Below, piece after piece: positions 48,101 to 49,551 of a stretch of 64,000 bases of DNA. Positions within the stretch are counted from its first letter, which is position 1. Each line of letters opens with the position of its first letter. The notes beneath the pieces were generated by a model. The model searched no databases. It saw only the letters and a program-made list of their open reading frames with translations, and was not told where the DNA came from. This DNA comes from Echinarachnius parma. Taxonomy: Eukaryota > Echinodermata > Echinoidea > Clypeasteroida > Echinarachniidae. The DNA is taken from NCBI GenBank assembly GCA_037951105.1, contig JBAMJV010003256.1, forward strand, positions 62,001 through 126,000, in the 5' to 3' direction. The position numbers and the translations under genes were made by a program.

Positions 48101-48910
48101 AGCACATATTATTCATGTTCACCTTCTGTTATTTTTGTTCATTTACCATAATTTTCTGTTCTCATATTTTTTAAAACTCATCTTCCCTTCTCATTTCGCC
48201 CTCTCTCTCTCTCTCTCTCACACCATTTTATTCATTCAAGTGCCCAGTATTCTAACTCAAACCACGATCACTGAAATACTTGATGGTATACCAAACATAA
48301 TTCCAATGGGAATTCACTTGAAAGAATTCAATTTCAAAATGTTCTCTAAATGTCTTAATGAAAATGTTAAAAATTCAGACGAAACAAAGTCTGACCTCAA
48401 CAGAATGTCTGGAAGTATAAAGAATGTCTTTATAAGCAAATGCAGATTGAAACTCGCTATTTTTCAATTATACCCTGTTTCTAACAAAAAATGACATTAA
48501 ATTGAAAAGCAAATAAAAATTAAAATTAAAAAATTCCAAACTCACTCAAATACTTGAGTGTCTCCACCATCATCTTATATCAGCTAGCACCATAATAAAA
48601 AAATAAAATCTGAACTAAAATCAAACAAGATAAAAAATAAAATTTTAATTTTAATTAAAAAAATAAAACTCACTGAAATACTTGAGGGTCTCCTCCATCA
48701 TCTCCGAGGACAGGATGTAGCGGTCATCGTCGTCCATCTCGAGCCCGCCGTCGCTGGCCATTAGCCCGGCCGTGGCCGCTGGTCCAAGCCAGTCATCATG
48801 ATCATAGCTGTAGTGGGATGTGGTATCGGCACGCAGCGTGTAGAGAGGGATCTTCTCTTCAAGAAGACTGAAGATCTCCACTTCCGGTATGTTGGAAGAG
48901 TTGTGAAGAT
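3828..48910 (-). CDS. TRAK1: TRAK/Milton mitochondrial transport adaptor, whole spliced gene
   Basis: Spliced minus-strand gene: common exons 2-14 (16578 down to 3828) plus four alternative 5' exons. The joined protein follows vertebrate TRAK1/2 almost block by block: the Q-M-T-K-T-Y-N-D-I-D-A-V-T segment, the coiled coil with the dynein-binding CC1 box AAxxG (residues 59-63 of the 1b isoform), the RQQEEIT..L..LVDLQ segment, DSLAAEL (302-308, in the place of the TRAK Spindly-type motif), a DLATALRRL..RREN block, MPEKLQIVKP and LHHWQRLATPH...DARPGVV. Known family role: it links Miro on mitochondria to kinesin-1 and dynein. The C-terminal 450 residues are Ser/Met/Gly/Pro-rich and not alignable by eye to vertebrates. 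All phases match (2,999 nt common part). Vertebrates have two paralogues; here it is probably the single pre-duplication gene, so TRAK1 is a convenience name. Confidence 0.95.
5176..5590 (-). other. TRAK1: Intron between TRAK exons 13 and 14
   Basis: AT-rich intron; T- and A-runs but no repeat family recognised. Bounded by donor GTAAGT at 5590 and acceptor ATACAG at 5176. Confidence 0.8.
5591..5687 (-). CDS. TRAK1: TRAK exon 13
   Basis: 97 bp, phase 1 to phase 2, acceptor TTTCTAG, donor CCAT|GTAAGT. It encodes VPSRGFANTSSTFTYTTSRH then GQHGNTMMTS, a Ser/Thr-rich linker; TFTYTTSR recalls the STFTFTTCRI segment of vertebrate TRAK2. Phase agrees with both neighbours. Confidence 0.88.
6049..6318. 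mobile_element. MITE with GGCTATAGCAAAACC ends, copy 1
   Basis: About 270 bp. Left end ATGTGACCGGCTATAGCAAA and right end TTTGCTATAGCTGGTCACAT are inverted, and GCACTTGTCGGTAA / TTACCGACAAGTGC extends the arms to about 38 bp. A second copy lies at 7739-7988. Confidence 0.8.
6350..6583 (+). mobile_element. Partial family A MITE (right half)
   Basis: Contains the family A segments CTATTGGTAATACAAATACA, ACAAGGTATGA and GGATTTGGACAATGTTACTA, and ends in AGATCCC plus a T/A run. The left half is absent. Confidence 0.65.
6611..6769 (-). CDS. TRAK1: TRAK exon 12, Milton-family C-terminal block
   Basis: 159 bp, phase 1 at both ends, acceptor TTTTTTAG, donor ACGA|GTAAGT. It encodes SMTLHHWQRLATPHIASMLD, then ARPGVVVKGFREI and an acidic segment YHLDEIEDDG. 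This is the vertebrate sequence S.TLHHWQQLAQPHLG.ILDPRPGVVTKGF with YxLxDxEEDD. The TTAA-type repeat ending near 6583 begins about 25 bp inside the downstream intron. Confidence 0.96.
6770..7535 (-). other. TRAK1: Part of the intron upstream of TRAK exon 12
   Basis: Intronic. No repeat family is confidently recognised; around 7030-7330 Gs and TTCGC/GCGAA words recur and may be a decayed element. Confidence 0.5.
7536..7615 (-). pseudogene. Duplicate of the 3' end of TRAK exon 11
   Basis: On the minus strand it reads RGGGGGGQTFRG then CMPEKLQIVKPMEG and keeps the donor GAAG|GTTTGT at 7536. The exon's acceptor and first two-thirds are missing, and upstream sequence is unrelated. It is a partial tandem copy of 8011-8090, now separated by the MITE at 7739-7988. 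If ever used as a donor it would repeat the PEKLQIVKP block. Confidence 0.85.
7739..7988. mobile_element. MITE with GCTATAGCAAAACC ends, copy 2
   Basis: About 250 bp, the same family as 6049-6318: AGCTATAGCAAAACCCGGCA at the left and GGTTTTGCTATAGCCGGTCA at the right, with the same interior. It sits between exon 11 and its partial duplicate, so it inserted after or beside the duplication. Confidence 0.82.
8011..8300 (-). CDS. TRAK1: TRAK exon 11, MPEKLQIVKP block
   Basis: 290 bp, phase 2 to phase 1, acceptor CAACCAG, donor GAAG|GTTTGT. With the exon 10 phase it reads NVQKPQASVIPGSNDLATAL, then RRLKLRREND, a Ser/Thr/Gly-rich linker including a run of six Gly, then RGYMPEKLQIVKPME. It matches PGS.DL.TALRRLSLRREN and the highly conserved (L/M)PEKLQIVKPLEGS of vertebrate TRAK. 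The two other frames are also long but do not fit the splice phase. The 3' end with its donor is duplicated at 7536-7610. Confidence 0.95.
8521..8655 (+). repeat. Relic of a CCTTTGACCT-type interspersed repeat
   Basis: Contains AACCTTTGACCTAATG, then CCAAGTTTGACATTGATCCA and CCTCAAGATATTGC. The same order of words appears at about 61700-61830 inside the 2-kb element. Confidence 0.5.
8718..8915 (-). CDS. TRAK1: TRAK exon 10
   Basis: 198 bp, phase 2 at both ends, acceptor TTTTCAG, donor CGG|GTAAGC. It encodes REYNKSVMNTVKGVNKRNFV, followed by a Ser/Gly/Asp-rich linker with SSSVVSLVGSERSEMYEGDS. The start matches the TRAK block KRVFETVR.IN. Two decayed copies of the acceptor and first codons lie upstream (exon-start analogues about 9077 and 9251). 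Confidence 0.93.
9060..9260 (-). pseudogene. Two decayed acceptor-side copies of TRAK exon 10
   Basis: CTTCTGTTGTATTCTCTG at about 9063-9080 and TCTCTATTCTCTG near 9242-9254 match the exon 10 start (CTTTTGTTGTATTCTCTG, plus-strand view, at 8901-8918). Spacings are 162 and 174 bp. Only the acceptor and first codons are recognisable. Confidence 0.6.
9264..9345. repeat. Short repeat with GGTCCCGAAAATACTCGGG
   Basis: A dispersed unit of about 80 bp; a relative lies at about 19930-20010 (GGTCCCGAAAATACTTGGGC). Both end in a GGGTTAA word. Confidence 0.55.
9412..9491 (-). CDS. TRAK1: TRAK exon 9, Spindly-type motif region
   Basis: 80 bp, phase 0 to phase 2, acceptor TTCCCAG, donor AG|GTCGGT. It encodes DSLAAELVDSVEQSLEKDPH then LSKKGK. 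DSLAAE corresponds to the conserved (M)DSLAAEIE of vertebrate TRAKs, the site proposed to act as a Spindly-type motif contacting dynactin; function here is by homology. The donor is non-consensus. Confidence 0.93.
9891..10066. mobile_element. Small inverted-repeat element in intron 8
   Basis: Left CTGGCGCAGATAGAGCCAAC and right GAGTCGGCGCTGTCTGCACT are imperfect inverted repeats, and CTCGACCCGACTG pairs with CAGTCGGATCGAATCGAG. No coding content. Confidence 0.55.
10106..10249 (-). CDS. TRAK1: TRAK exon 8, end of coiled coil
   Basis: 144 bp, phase 0 at both ends, acceptor GCCCTTAG, donor GCC|GTAAGT. It encodes VLEYREKYDEVYTMLQEAQE, then a Ser/Asn/Gly linker ending LNPLPVFPA. It corresponds to LEDKYAEC..MLHEAQEE of TRAK. 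Five progressively decayed copies of its 5' half lie upstream in the intron (exon-start analogues at 10434, 10615, 10783, 10925 and 11074). Confidence 0.95.
10250..11100 (-). pseudogene. Tandem array of decayed copies of TRAK exon 8 (5' half)
   Basis: Five units, each a copy of the exon 8 acceptor, its first codons and some flanking intron. Exon-start analogues are at 10434, 10615, 10783, 10925 and 11074 (steps of 185, 181, 168, 142 and 149 bp from the real start at 10249). The nearest two are almost identical to each other over about 180 bp; the outer two are strongly diverged. The coding phase is lost by an indel in the codons after KYD. Confidence 0.85.
11362..11434 (-). tRNA. tRNA-like sequence, Ala(TGC)-type, probable pseudogene
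   Basis: 73 bases on the minus strand with GGGCTTT / GGAGCCC acceptor ends, a TAGCTCAGTTGGTAGAGC D-arm (A box), anticodon loop CTTGCAA, and TCTGGTTCGTATCCCGG in the T-arm position (B box). There is one extra base before the D-arm, two mismatches in the anticodon stem and one in the T stem, so it is likely a decayed tRNA or a tRNA-derived SINE head. Confidence 0.55.
11583..11903. mobile_element. Inverted-repeat element in intron 7
   Basis: Left TTATTTCAAACATAGGGAAA plus CTAACCAGAAAT is inverted at the right as ATTTCTGGTCAGTTTCTCTA plus TGTTTGAAATAA. About 320 bp, no ORF of note. Its right end is 24 bp from the exon 7 donor. Confidence 0.75.
11928..12002 (-). CDS. TRAK1: TRAK exon 7, coiled coil
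   Basis: 75 bp, phase 0 at both ends, acceptor GCTTCAG, donor GAG|GTTTGT. It encodes LSVENQEMSRHLRASKEAQQ then ELTKE, matching vertebrate VENEEL..HL.AAKDAQRQLT. The right end of an inverted-repeat element (11583-11903) lies only 24 bp into the downstream intron. Confidence 0.95.
12273..12855 (-). pseudogene. Decayed TRAK exon 6 copy interrupted by a nested element
   Basis: CTGACCTTCTTGACCTTTTG at 12268-12287 and GCTAGCAGGATTGTGATC plus TCTTGCTGCATCATG after 12790 match the plus-strand view of exon 6 (12968-13045). An inserted element (12293-12789) splits the copy. Without the insert the copy lies about 215 bp from the real exon. Confidence 0.75.
12293..12789. mobile_element. Nested foldback element inside the exon 6 copy
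   Basis: Outer inverted ends GGTCATTATACAA / TTGTATAATGACC. Inside, two direct copies of an approximately 145-bp unit (12305-12450 and 12625-12770), each internally palindromic (GTGGGTCGG...CCGACCCAC, GGTAACTATGG...CCATAGTTACC), flank a 180-bp perfect-looking hairpin (12447-12627) with GGGCATTGTTACGCCCCCCA arms. The hairpin probably inserted into the 145-bp element. Confidence 0.8.
12973..13103 (-). CDS. TRAK1: TRAK exon 6, coiled coil
   Basis: 131 bp, phase 1 to phase 0, acceptor CCCACAG, donor AAG|GTCAGT. It encodes 43 residues including ELSKKFEDTMRQQEEITMLL and AKLVDLQQKVKK, the well conserved TRAK segment EELAKKTED..RQQEEIT.LLSQIVDLQ. A decayed copy split by an inserted element lies at 12273-12297 and about 12785-12855. 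Confidence 0.96.
13199..13545. repeat. (CAT/CAC)n triplet-rich tract
   Basis: A degenerate CAT, CAC and TCC triplet stretch; open frames on both strands are by-products. A purer (CAT)n run lies at 12077-12107. Confidence 0.8.
13545..13812 (-). pseudogene. Two partial copies of TRAK exon 5 (3' half) with donors
   Basis: Copies 13545-13645 and 13704-13805 read LHLQMETAELRTES..IEEKEE(Q/E)LVRDCFKQL and keep the GTAAG donor; the real exon donor is at 13869 (steps 159 and 165 bp). Both break off at the same point (GGAGGTT in plus view) and continue into (CAT)n. No CAG acceptor is next to them, so use as exons is unproven, but the frames are intact and changes are mostly conservative. Confidence 0.85.
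13869..14053 (-). CDS. TRAK1: TRAK exon 5, coiled coil
   Basis: 185 bp, phase 2 to phase 1, acceptor ATCGCAG, donor CTTG|GTAAGA. It encodes SEKSKMCLQSKYINIDILQK, then KIKNLEQENLHLRIETSELR and an acidic segment ending EEKEEELVRDCFKQL. It matches the TRAK block LQ.KLK.LEEEN..L..E followed by YEEKEQQLV.DCVKEL. The 3' half of the exon with its donor is repeated twice downstream (donor analogues at 13704 and 13545). Confidence 0.96.
14160..14515. repeat. Tandem GTTCAAAGTTATT repeats
   Basis: About five imperfect units built from TTGTAGTTCAAAGTTATT and GAATAGTTATTGTTGTTGTT. It ends just downstream of the exon 4 donor. Confidence 0.8.
14524..14621 (-). CDS. TRAK1: TRAK exon 4, coiled coil
   Basis: 98 bp, phase 0 to phase 2, acceptor ATCCCAG, donor CC|GTAAGT. 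It encodes IQLHHELKLKDDLLRIYTND and an acidic Ser/Glu tail, matching the TRAK block QLxHELxxKDELLxxY followed by EESE. Residues 91-122 plus a split Pro. Confidence 0.96.
14696..15037. mobile_element. TA-flanked mariner-like MITE with internal minisatellite
   Basis: Flanked by TA, ends CAGTAGGATTGCGGTGGCAC and GTGCAACCGCAAGCTGACTG, arms of about 40 bp (including CCATGTGAGAAGGGAG). TA|CAGT is typical of Tc1/mariner-derived elements. It contains about 3.5 units of a 40-45 bp repeat (14885-15001; CCAACAGTCCTTTCCAGGAC). No transposase. Confidence 0.82.
15309..15590. mobile_element. Inverted-repeat element with CCCATACTGACGATTTT ends
   Basis: Left GGCCCTGTCCCATACTGACG and right CGTCAGTATGGGACTGGGCC. 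The centre holds an insertion of the small GGGGGGATGA palindrome also seen at 79-113. Lies 20 bp from the exon 3 donor. Confidence 0.82.
15610..15726 (-). CDS. TRAK1: TRAK exon 3, CC1 box coiled coil
   Basis: 117 bp, phase 0 to phase 0, acceptor TTCACAG, donor CAG|GTAAAA. It encodes KEKDLELAAKIGQSLLQQNK followed by a Glu/Asn-rich coiled coil (39 residues). AAKIG is the CC1 box used by dynein adaptors to bind the dynein light intermediate chain. Residues 52-90 of the 1b isoform. Nearly identical to vertebrate TRAK in its first half. Confidence 0.97.
15793..16440. mobile_element. Family A MITE interrupted by a foldback element
   Basis: AAAGGGATCTA at 15795 and GTAGTAACATAGTCAAAATC at 16180 are the two parts of a family A end; between them lie inverted arms of about 135 bp (15802-15945 and 16053-16185, sharing ATCTTGCAGAAAACCCTATT). 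The remainder of family A follows to about 16380. Confidence 0.7.
16502..16578 (-). CDS. TRAK1: TRAK exon 2 (first common exon)
   Basis: 77 bp, acceptor CCCCCAG, donor GAG|GTAAGT. Entered in phase 1, it encodes LCGDRVVQMTKTYNDIDAV then TKLLEE, the signature opening of the HAP1_N/TRAK conserved region. All four alternative 5' exons fit here. Residues 26-51 in the 1b isoform. Confidence 0.96.
16860..17590 (+). repeat. Pyrimidine-rich tract with poly-C runs
   Basis: About 700 bp almost free of purines on this strand. Around 17035-17310 an approximately 92-bp unit with CTTCATCTAGTGCTCCCTTC recurs three times; 17390-17590 holds two copies of a 110-bp unit ending TTTCAGTACATA. Long open frames here (Pro/Leu/Ser) are compositional. 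Confidence 0.85.
17600..18680. repeat. Degenerate repeats with GAACAGGTATCAT-type units
   Basis: Related segments occur near 17705-17790, 17905-17995 and 18605-18670 (GGAATTCAAA, GGTTTGAGGA, ACAGGTA). An inverted-repeat element with GGGCTGAGTCCAAACGGA and CTTTGACTCGGCTCTAG ends sits at about 18291-18451. Confidence 0.5.
18712..19185. repeat. Two-copy tandem duplication, period about 240 bp
   Basis: Units at about 18720-18946 and 18959-19172 share GGTAGTCAA(T/G)GTGGGTAAAT, TTACTAAAGTGC and GGTCAAGTATGGCGCCTGAA. Confidence 0.85.
19186..20307. other. Intron stretch without recognisable genes
   Basis: Contains a C run followed by an A run near 19280-19299, an (AAATA/AAT)n-rich tract to 19420 and a short repeat relic at 19930-20010. 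Nothing coding. Confidence 0.6.
20308..20645 (-). mobile_element. tRNA-derived SINE, full-length copy
   Basis: On the minus strand it starts with a tRNA-like head (GTGTGGCAAGATTGATAGAA, TTTGCAAT, and the B box GAGTTCGAACC near 20581-20591). The body contains GAGATGGCGCACACAATGTG and AGTGTAAAGCGCTTTGAGAT. A head-less copy lies at 45130-45312. It encodes no protein. Confidence 0.75.
20734..21275. mobile_element. TTAA-flanked MITE, family B, 542 bp
   Basis: TTAA at both ends, then AGGGGTAGTTCAGTTTTGG and its inverse CCAAAACTGTACTACCCCT. No ORF. Confidence 0.85.
22070..22455 (+). mobile_element. TTAA-flanked MITE, family A, copy 22.1 kb
   Basis: TTAA + AGGGATCTAGTAAC ... GTTACTAAGTCCCT + TTAA, 386 bp. 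Nearly identical in layout to 44620-45009 and 53222-53601. Confidence 0.88.
22885..23439. mobile_element. TTAA-flanked MITE, family C, 555 bp
   Basis: Ends AAGTGATCCAGGTAAAGTGT and ACACTTTACCTGGATCACTT directly next to TTAA on both sides. The interior is unlike families A and B. Confidence 0.85.
23592..23658 (-). CDS. TRAK1: TRAK alternative first exon 1d
   Basis: ATG at 23658, 22 codons plus one base, donor TCCA|GTGAGT. The peptide begins MKKEWEFISSYLYDVLEIGD and then LS. Its phase-1 end joins exon 2 with split codon ACG (Thr). The predicted full protein is 1,021 aa. It is the alternative start nearest to the common exons. The evidence is an ATG, a strong donor and correct phase; there is no homology to known TRAK N-termini. 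Confidence 0.68.
23659..26220. other. Region upstream of exon 1d, possible promoter, no other gene
   Basis: The exon 1d promoter should lie here but no TATA box or clear motif decides it. Degenerate repeats with GGAATATCCCGGCCAAAAGC occur at about 25035 and 25110 (85-bp step). The minus-strand frames at 25381-25722 and 25777-25983 resemble nothing known. Confidence 0.4.
26240..26365 (+). repeat. G-rich minisatellite, (GAGTGGGGAGGGGGG)n
   Basis: Seven or so units of GAGTGGGGAGGGGGG-type, with many G runs of four or more. Further G or C runs at 26487-26499 and 26611-26629. Confidence 0.9.
26640..27236. other. Intron stretch, nothing recognised
   Basis: AT-rich sequence; a few related TTTTA(C/T)AGCC(C/T)(A/T)GGTATA words recur at about 26735, 26938 and 27045, suggesting an old tandem repeat. 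Confidence 0.45.
27237..27317. repeat. Solo copy of the 80-bp TTAA unit (family D)
   Basis: TTAACCCATTGCCTACGGGA ... GGGGAACAGGTTAA. The same unit forms a tandem array at 58381-58945. Other solos: about 31191-31272, 31636-31793 (two abutting), 36488-36565, 38790-38873, 43183-43265, 43483-43563 and 45008-45090. Confidence 0.85.
27955..28399. mobile_element. MITE with CGTGTTCAAACACAAAC ends
   Basis: Left CGTGTTCAAACACAAACA and right TTTGTGTGTGAACACG are inverted. The interior repeats ATCATGATTCTTTATACGAC-like words on both strands at least six times, mixed with CGTCGTATA words. CpG-rich compared with surroundings. Confidence 0.75.
28400..29038. other. Intron downstream of exon 1c
   Basis: AT-rich, nothing recognised. 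Confidence 0.5.
29039..29120 (-). CDS. TRAK1: TRAK alternative first exon 1c
   Basis: ATG at 29120, 27 codons plus one base, donor ATTG|GTTAGT. The peptide begins MGKLGFQSESEFLESV and ends RRRASI, a basic segment that fits a basophilic kinase (PKA-like) consensus; that reading is an inference. The phase-1 end joins exon 2 with split codon GCG. The predicted full protein is 1,026 aa. The region just upstream in the sense of transcription (about 29130-29420) is a 2-copy tandem repeat with a period of about 135 bp. Support is the ATG, open frame, matching phase and donor; transcript evidence is lacking. Confidence 0.7.
29130..29420. repeat. Tandem duplication of the 5' flank of exon 1c
   Basis: Two units sharing CAGAACACTATTG, GTAACCATG, ACAGAA, CCCTGCTT(C/T)CAAGGCA and CTACTACAGCA, offset by about 135-138 bp. 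It lies directly upstream of the exon 1c ATG and therefore may contain or duplicate promoter or 5' UTR sequence. Confidence 0.8.
30266..30342 (+). CDS. Candidate first exon of a THAP-domain gene
   Basis: ATG at 30266, 25 codons plus two bases, donor AG|GTAAGA. The peptide is MALKQSGCTLPNC then HDSITLFSYFPE. C-x4-C followed by a F-x-F-P segment is the order at the start of THAP zinc-binding domains (often fused to P-element-like transposases in marine invertebrates). The rest of the domain (W, second C-x2-H) would be in later exons and was not found, so this may be a gene start nested in the TRAK intron, a transposon relic or chance. Confidence 0.33.
30343..32640. other. Intron stretch; no further gene found
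   Basis: A moderately GC-rich patch at 30640-30900 contains two ATTGGCTG / GATTGG CCAAT-box-like words. A C run of about 20 at 31332-31351. Three family D units lie at 31.2-31.8 kb. Nothing coding was recognised. Confidence 0.45.
32652..33490. repeat. Minisatellite, 106-121 bp units
   Basis: Eight units beginning (A)CCAGGAAGA(C/A)(T/G)TGCTAAC, starts at about 32652, 32739, 32845, 32951, 33059, 33180, 33300 and 33420. The last three are nearly identical 120-mers; earlier units are 106-108 bp and lack the GACCATAATA insertion. The recent expansion is therefore at the right end. Confidence 0.93.
33545..33990. repeat. Two-copy tandem duplication next to the minisatellite
   Basis: The two copies share TTCAACTATCATGCCATGAC, CCAAACAGGAAAGCCTGTTA and CACATGACTTGAT, offset about 260 bp. 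The words TTAACAAGGTCTAA and AGGTCTAA also echo the minisatellite unit. Confidence 0.85.
34142..35748. mobile_element. 1.6-kb inverted-repeat element
   Basis: Left end GTGGCCATATTCATAAAACC and right end TTTTATGAATATGGCCAC, followed inward by CGATAAGC / GCTATCGG and AAGGCCTGGCCTAG-like words. The inside has a 141-codon plus-strand frame (34980-35405) built round C runs, which resembles no known protein. Target duplication not identified. The most likely reading is a non-autonomous DNA transposon. Confidence 0.75.
36002..36163. mobile_element. Palindromic MITE, family E, copy 1
   Basis: CCCGTTGCAGAAAGAGATAC and its inverse near both ends, then AATCGATTGTA; the whole element folds into one hairpin of about 160 bp. 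Copies at 47891-48040, 50836-51002 and 51032-51200. Confidence 0.85.
36164..38147. other. Intron between exon 1b and the family E copy
   Basis: One family D solo (36488-36565); otherwise AT-rich with no coding signal. The short frames here are compositional. Confidence 0.5.
38148..38223 (-). CDS. TRAK1: TRAK alternative first exon 1b
   Basis: ATG at 38223, 25 codons plus one base, donor GCAG|GTATGG. The peptide starts MSSEKQGDEEPEDPLAW and is strongly acidic, like the short acidic N-terminus of a vertebrate TRAK1 isoform. The phase-1 end fits exon 2 (split codon GCG, Ala, then LCGDRVVQMTK). The predicted full protein is 1,024 aa. No acceptor is needed, so it probably has its own promoter. 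The exon and its 5' flank recur as decayed copies at about 38486, 38651 and near 38899. Confidence 0.8.
38224..38930 (-). pseudogene. Decayed tandem copies of exon 1b and its 5' flank
   Basis: ATAATCAATCACCATCAGTT and CATCTCGCAAAA..CATGATCCTGAC from the exon 1b start region recur at about 38486-38545; a more diverged copy that includes part of the exon is at about 38610-38705, and a trace near 38880-38925. Allowing for an inserted piece after 38283 and a family D unit (38790-38873), the step is about 140-165 bp. Confidence 0.75.
39534..39631. repeat. 98-bp hairpin element
   Basis: GGGTGATTTCAAGTATGGTG at the left and CACCATACTTGAAATCACCC at the right; the arms continue through GTTTA and GGTGTTAGTGTTTAT to a short centre. 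Confidence 0.85.
39640..40955. other. Intron stretch, nothing recognised
   Basis: AT-rich; only a partial family D fragment near 40373-40400. Confidence 0.5.
40956..41225. mobile_element. MITE with TCACATATCACCGGATA ends
   Basis: Left TGTCACATATCACCGGATAG and right TATCCGGTGATATGTAACA are inverted; further in, GACGCCCGACGGA and TCCGTCCGGCATC also pair. About 270 bp. Confidence 0.8.
41230..42190. repeat. Degenerate tandem repeat, period about 200-225 bp
   Basis: Two close copies (41577-41803 and 41803-42010, sharing ACATACAGTTGACAAGCACA and GGCAACC(C)GTGAAAAGCACTT) lie between two diverged ones (about 41340-41560 and 42010-42180, with GTTGATGGACTCAACT / GTTGATGGACGCAAACT and GGCATAAAT). Confidence 0.85.
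42582..42999. mobile_element. TTAA-flanked MITE, family F, copy 1
   Basis: TTAA + AGGGTACCACCACCCAAAAA ... GTGGTCCCCT + TTAA. Shares AAACAGTACCAAAACATATA and ACACAACCCTTTGCAAA with the copy at 60212-60524. Confidence 0.85.
43082..43660. repeat. Tandem duplication, period about 305 bp, each with a family D unit
   Basis: The two halves share AATACATTGACCTCCTT, GTGGTTACGTGAAAA, ATGGTTGGTTATCATTT and CAACAGATAATAGGTGTTTT. Each contains one family D unit at the same site, so the unit inserted before the duplication. Confidence 0.9.
44620..45009 (+). mobile_element. TTAA-flanked MITE, family A, copy 44.6 kb
   Basis: 390 bp, TTAA + AGGAATCTAGTAACTTTG ... CAATGTTACTAAGTTCCT + TTAA. Directly abuts a family D unit (45008-45090) sharing the terminal TTAA. 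Confidence 0.88.
45130..45312 (-). mobile_element. Truncated SINE copy (no tRNA head)
   Basis: AAAGCGCTTTACACTATTAT, ATTGTGTGC and CACTCCCTGGGGAGCATT match the body of 20308-20645; the tRNA-like head is missing. Confidence 0.75.
45808..45960. mobile_element. Small inverted-repeat element, GGGCCCTGTTT ends
   Basis: Left GAGCCCCGTTTCAAAAAAC and right ATTATCAAACAGGGCCC; AATTACTGTAAC..GATTGG interior. About 150 bp, moderate end match. Confidence 0.5.
46044..47030. other. Intron stretch with homopolymer runs
   Basis: A G run of about 20 at 46477-46496 and a C run of about 17 at 46944-46960. Nothing coding. Confidence 0.6.
47086..47241. promoter_or_regulatory. Inverted octamer motifs in a CpG-containing patch
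   Basis: ATTTGCAT (47086-47093) and ATGCAAAT (47234-47241), the POU/Oct-factor site in both orientations, flank a patch with TATTGG (CCAAT) words and (TG)n. No exon can be attached to it. It could be an enhancer or part of an old repeat. Confidence 0.25.
47891..48040. mobile_element. Palindromic MITE, family E, copy 2
   Basis: GGGCCCCGTTGCAGAAAGAG ... CTCTTTCTGCAACGGGACC (imperfect), hairpin of 150 bp with TACAATCGATTGTAAGTC. Confidence 0.88.
48546..48600 (-). pseudogene. Partial copy of the 3' end of TRAK exon 1a
   Basis: CACTCAAATACTTGAGTGTC plus TCCACCATCATCT mirrors the real exon end (CACTGAAATACTTGAGGGTC, at 48672-48691) with its GTGAGT donor. The step is 128 bp. The rest of the exon is not recognisable. 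Confidence 0.7.
48674..48910 (-). CDS. TRAK1: TRAK exon 1a (long-isoform N-terminal block)
   Basis: 237 bp, entered in phase 1 through acceptor tttaaacag and left in phase 1 at donor GTGAGT. It encodes a segment with DLHNSSNIPEVEIFSLLEEK, then LRADT..YSYDHDDWLGP, a Gly/Asp-rich stretch and MEETLKYF. This is the vertebrate TRAK motif order LPEVE.SLLEEQ, Y.LRADT, YDHDDW, EETLKYF just before the common coiled coil, so it belongs to the longest isoform. It has no start codon and so needs at least one upstream exon, perhaps the candidate ending at 49552 or one beyond the window. Partial decayed copies lie on both sides (donor side at about 48546, acceptor side at 49071, 49245 and 49436). Confidence 0.93.
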
Positions 48911-49004
48911 CTGTTTAAAATGTAAAAAATAATTGAGCTGATTAGTGATTAACAACGGATTTGTGTCGTCTAATAGATCGTATTACGGCCTTTACAGAGC
49001 CTAC

Positions 49005-49445
49005 AGAGGTGTCTTTTTCTTGAGAAGACTGAAGAACTCCACTTCCGGAATGTTGGAGGAGTTGTGAAGATCTGTTAAAAGAAAGTAAAAAAGAATGATG
49101 AAATTGACTATTAATTCCCCAAAATATGTATTTTGTATACATATTTGTTGCTGTAGTGGGAGGTATCTTTTCCTCAAAAGGACTATTATTATTATGAGTA
49201 AATAAAAGATCTTTACTTTCAGGATGTTGAAAGAATTGTGAAGATCTGTTACAAACTAACAAAGAAAATAATTACATTTATCACTATTTCCTAAAAGATT
49301 TGATGCTTTGAGTAGTTATTAGTTACTGTAGTGAGATGTTGTTTGTCATGCCGCTTGTACAGTATGATTTTCTTTTCAAGTACATTTAGGTTACATTGAG
49401 ATGTCCACTGCGGAAAGTTGGAAAAATAGTGAAGATCTGTTTACA
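49005..49445 (-). pseudogene. Three decayed acceptor-side copies of TRAK exon 1a
   Basis: Exon-start analogues at 49071, 49245 and 49436 (steps 161, 174 and 191 bp from 48910), each with GAAGATCTGTT in plus view. The nearest reads DLHNSSNIPEVEFFSLLKKK, then a stop codon three codons later, so its use would truncate the frame. The two outer copies have more changes. Confidence 0.82.
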
Positions 49446-49551
49446 TCTTATAAGAACATTTATGACGAGATGGTTAAACGATAAATATTTCATCACCTCA
49501 TTTCAATAACGATCCTGTGCATGTTCATTTTAACTCAAACACCATCCATAC

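Noticed and set aside
48135-48494. 119-codon plus-strand frame near exon 1a
   Set aside because: Includes a (CT)n run, has no homology that I recognise, and no splice logic.
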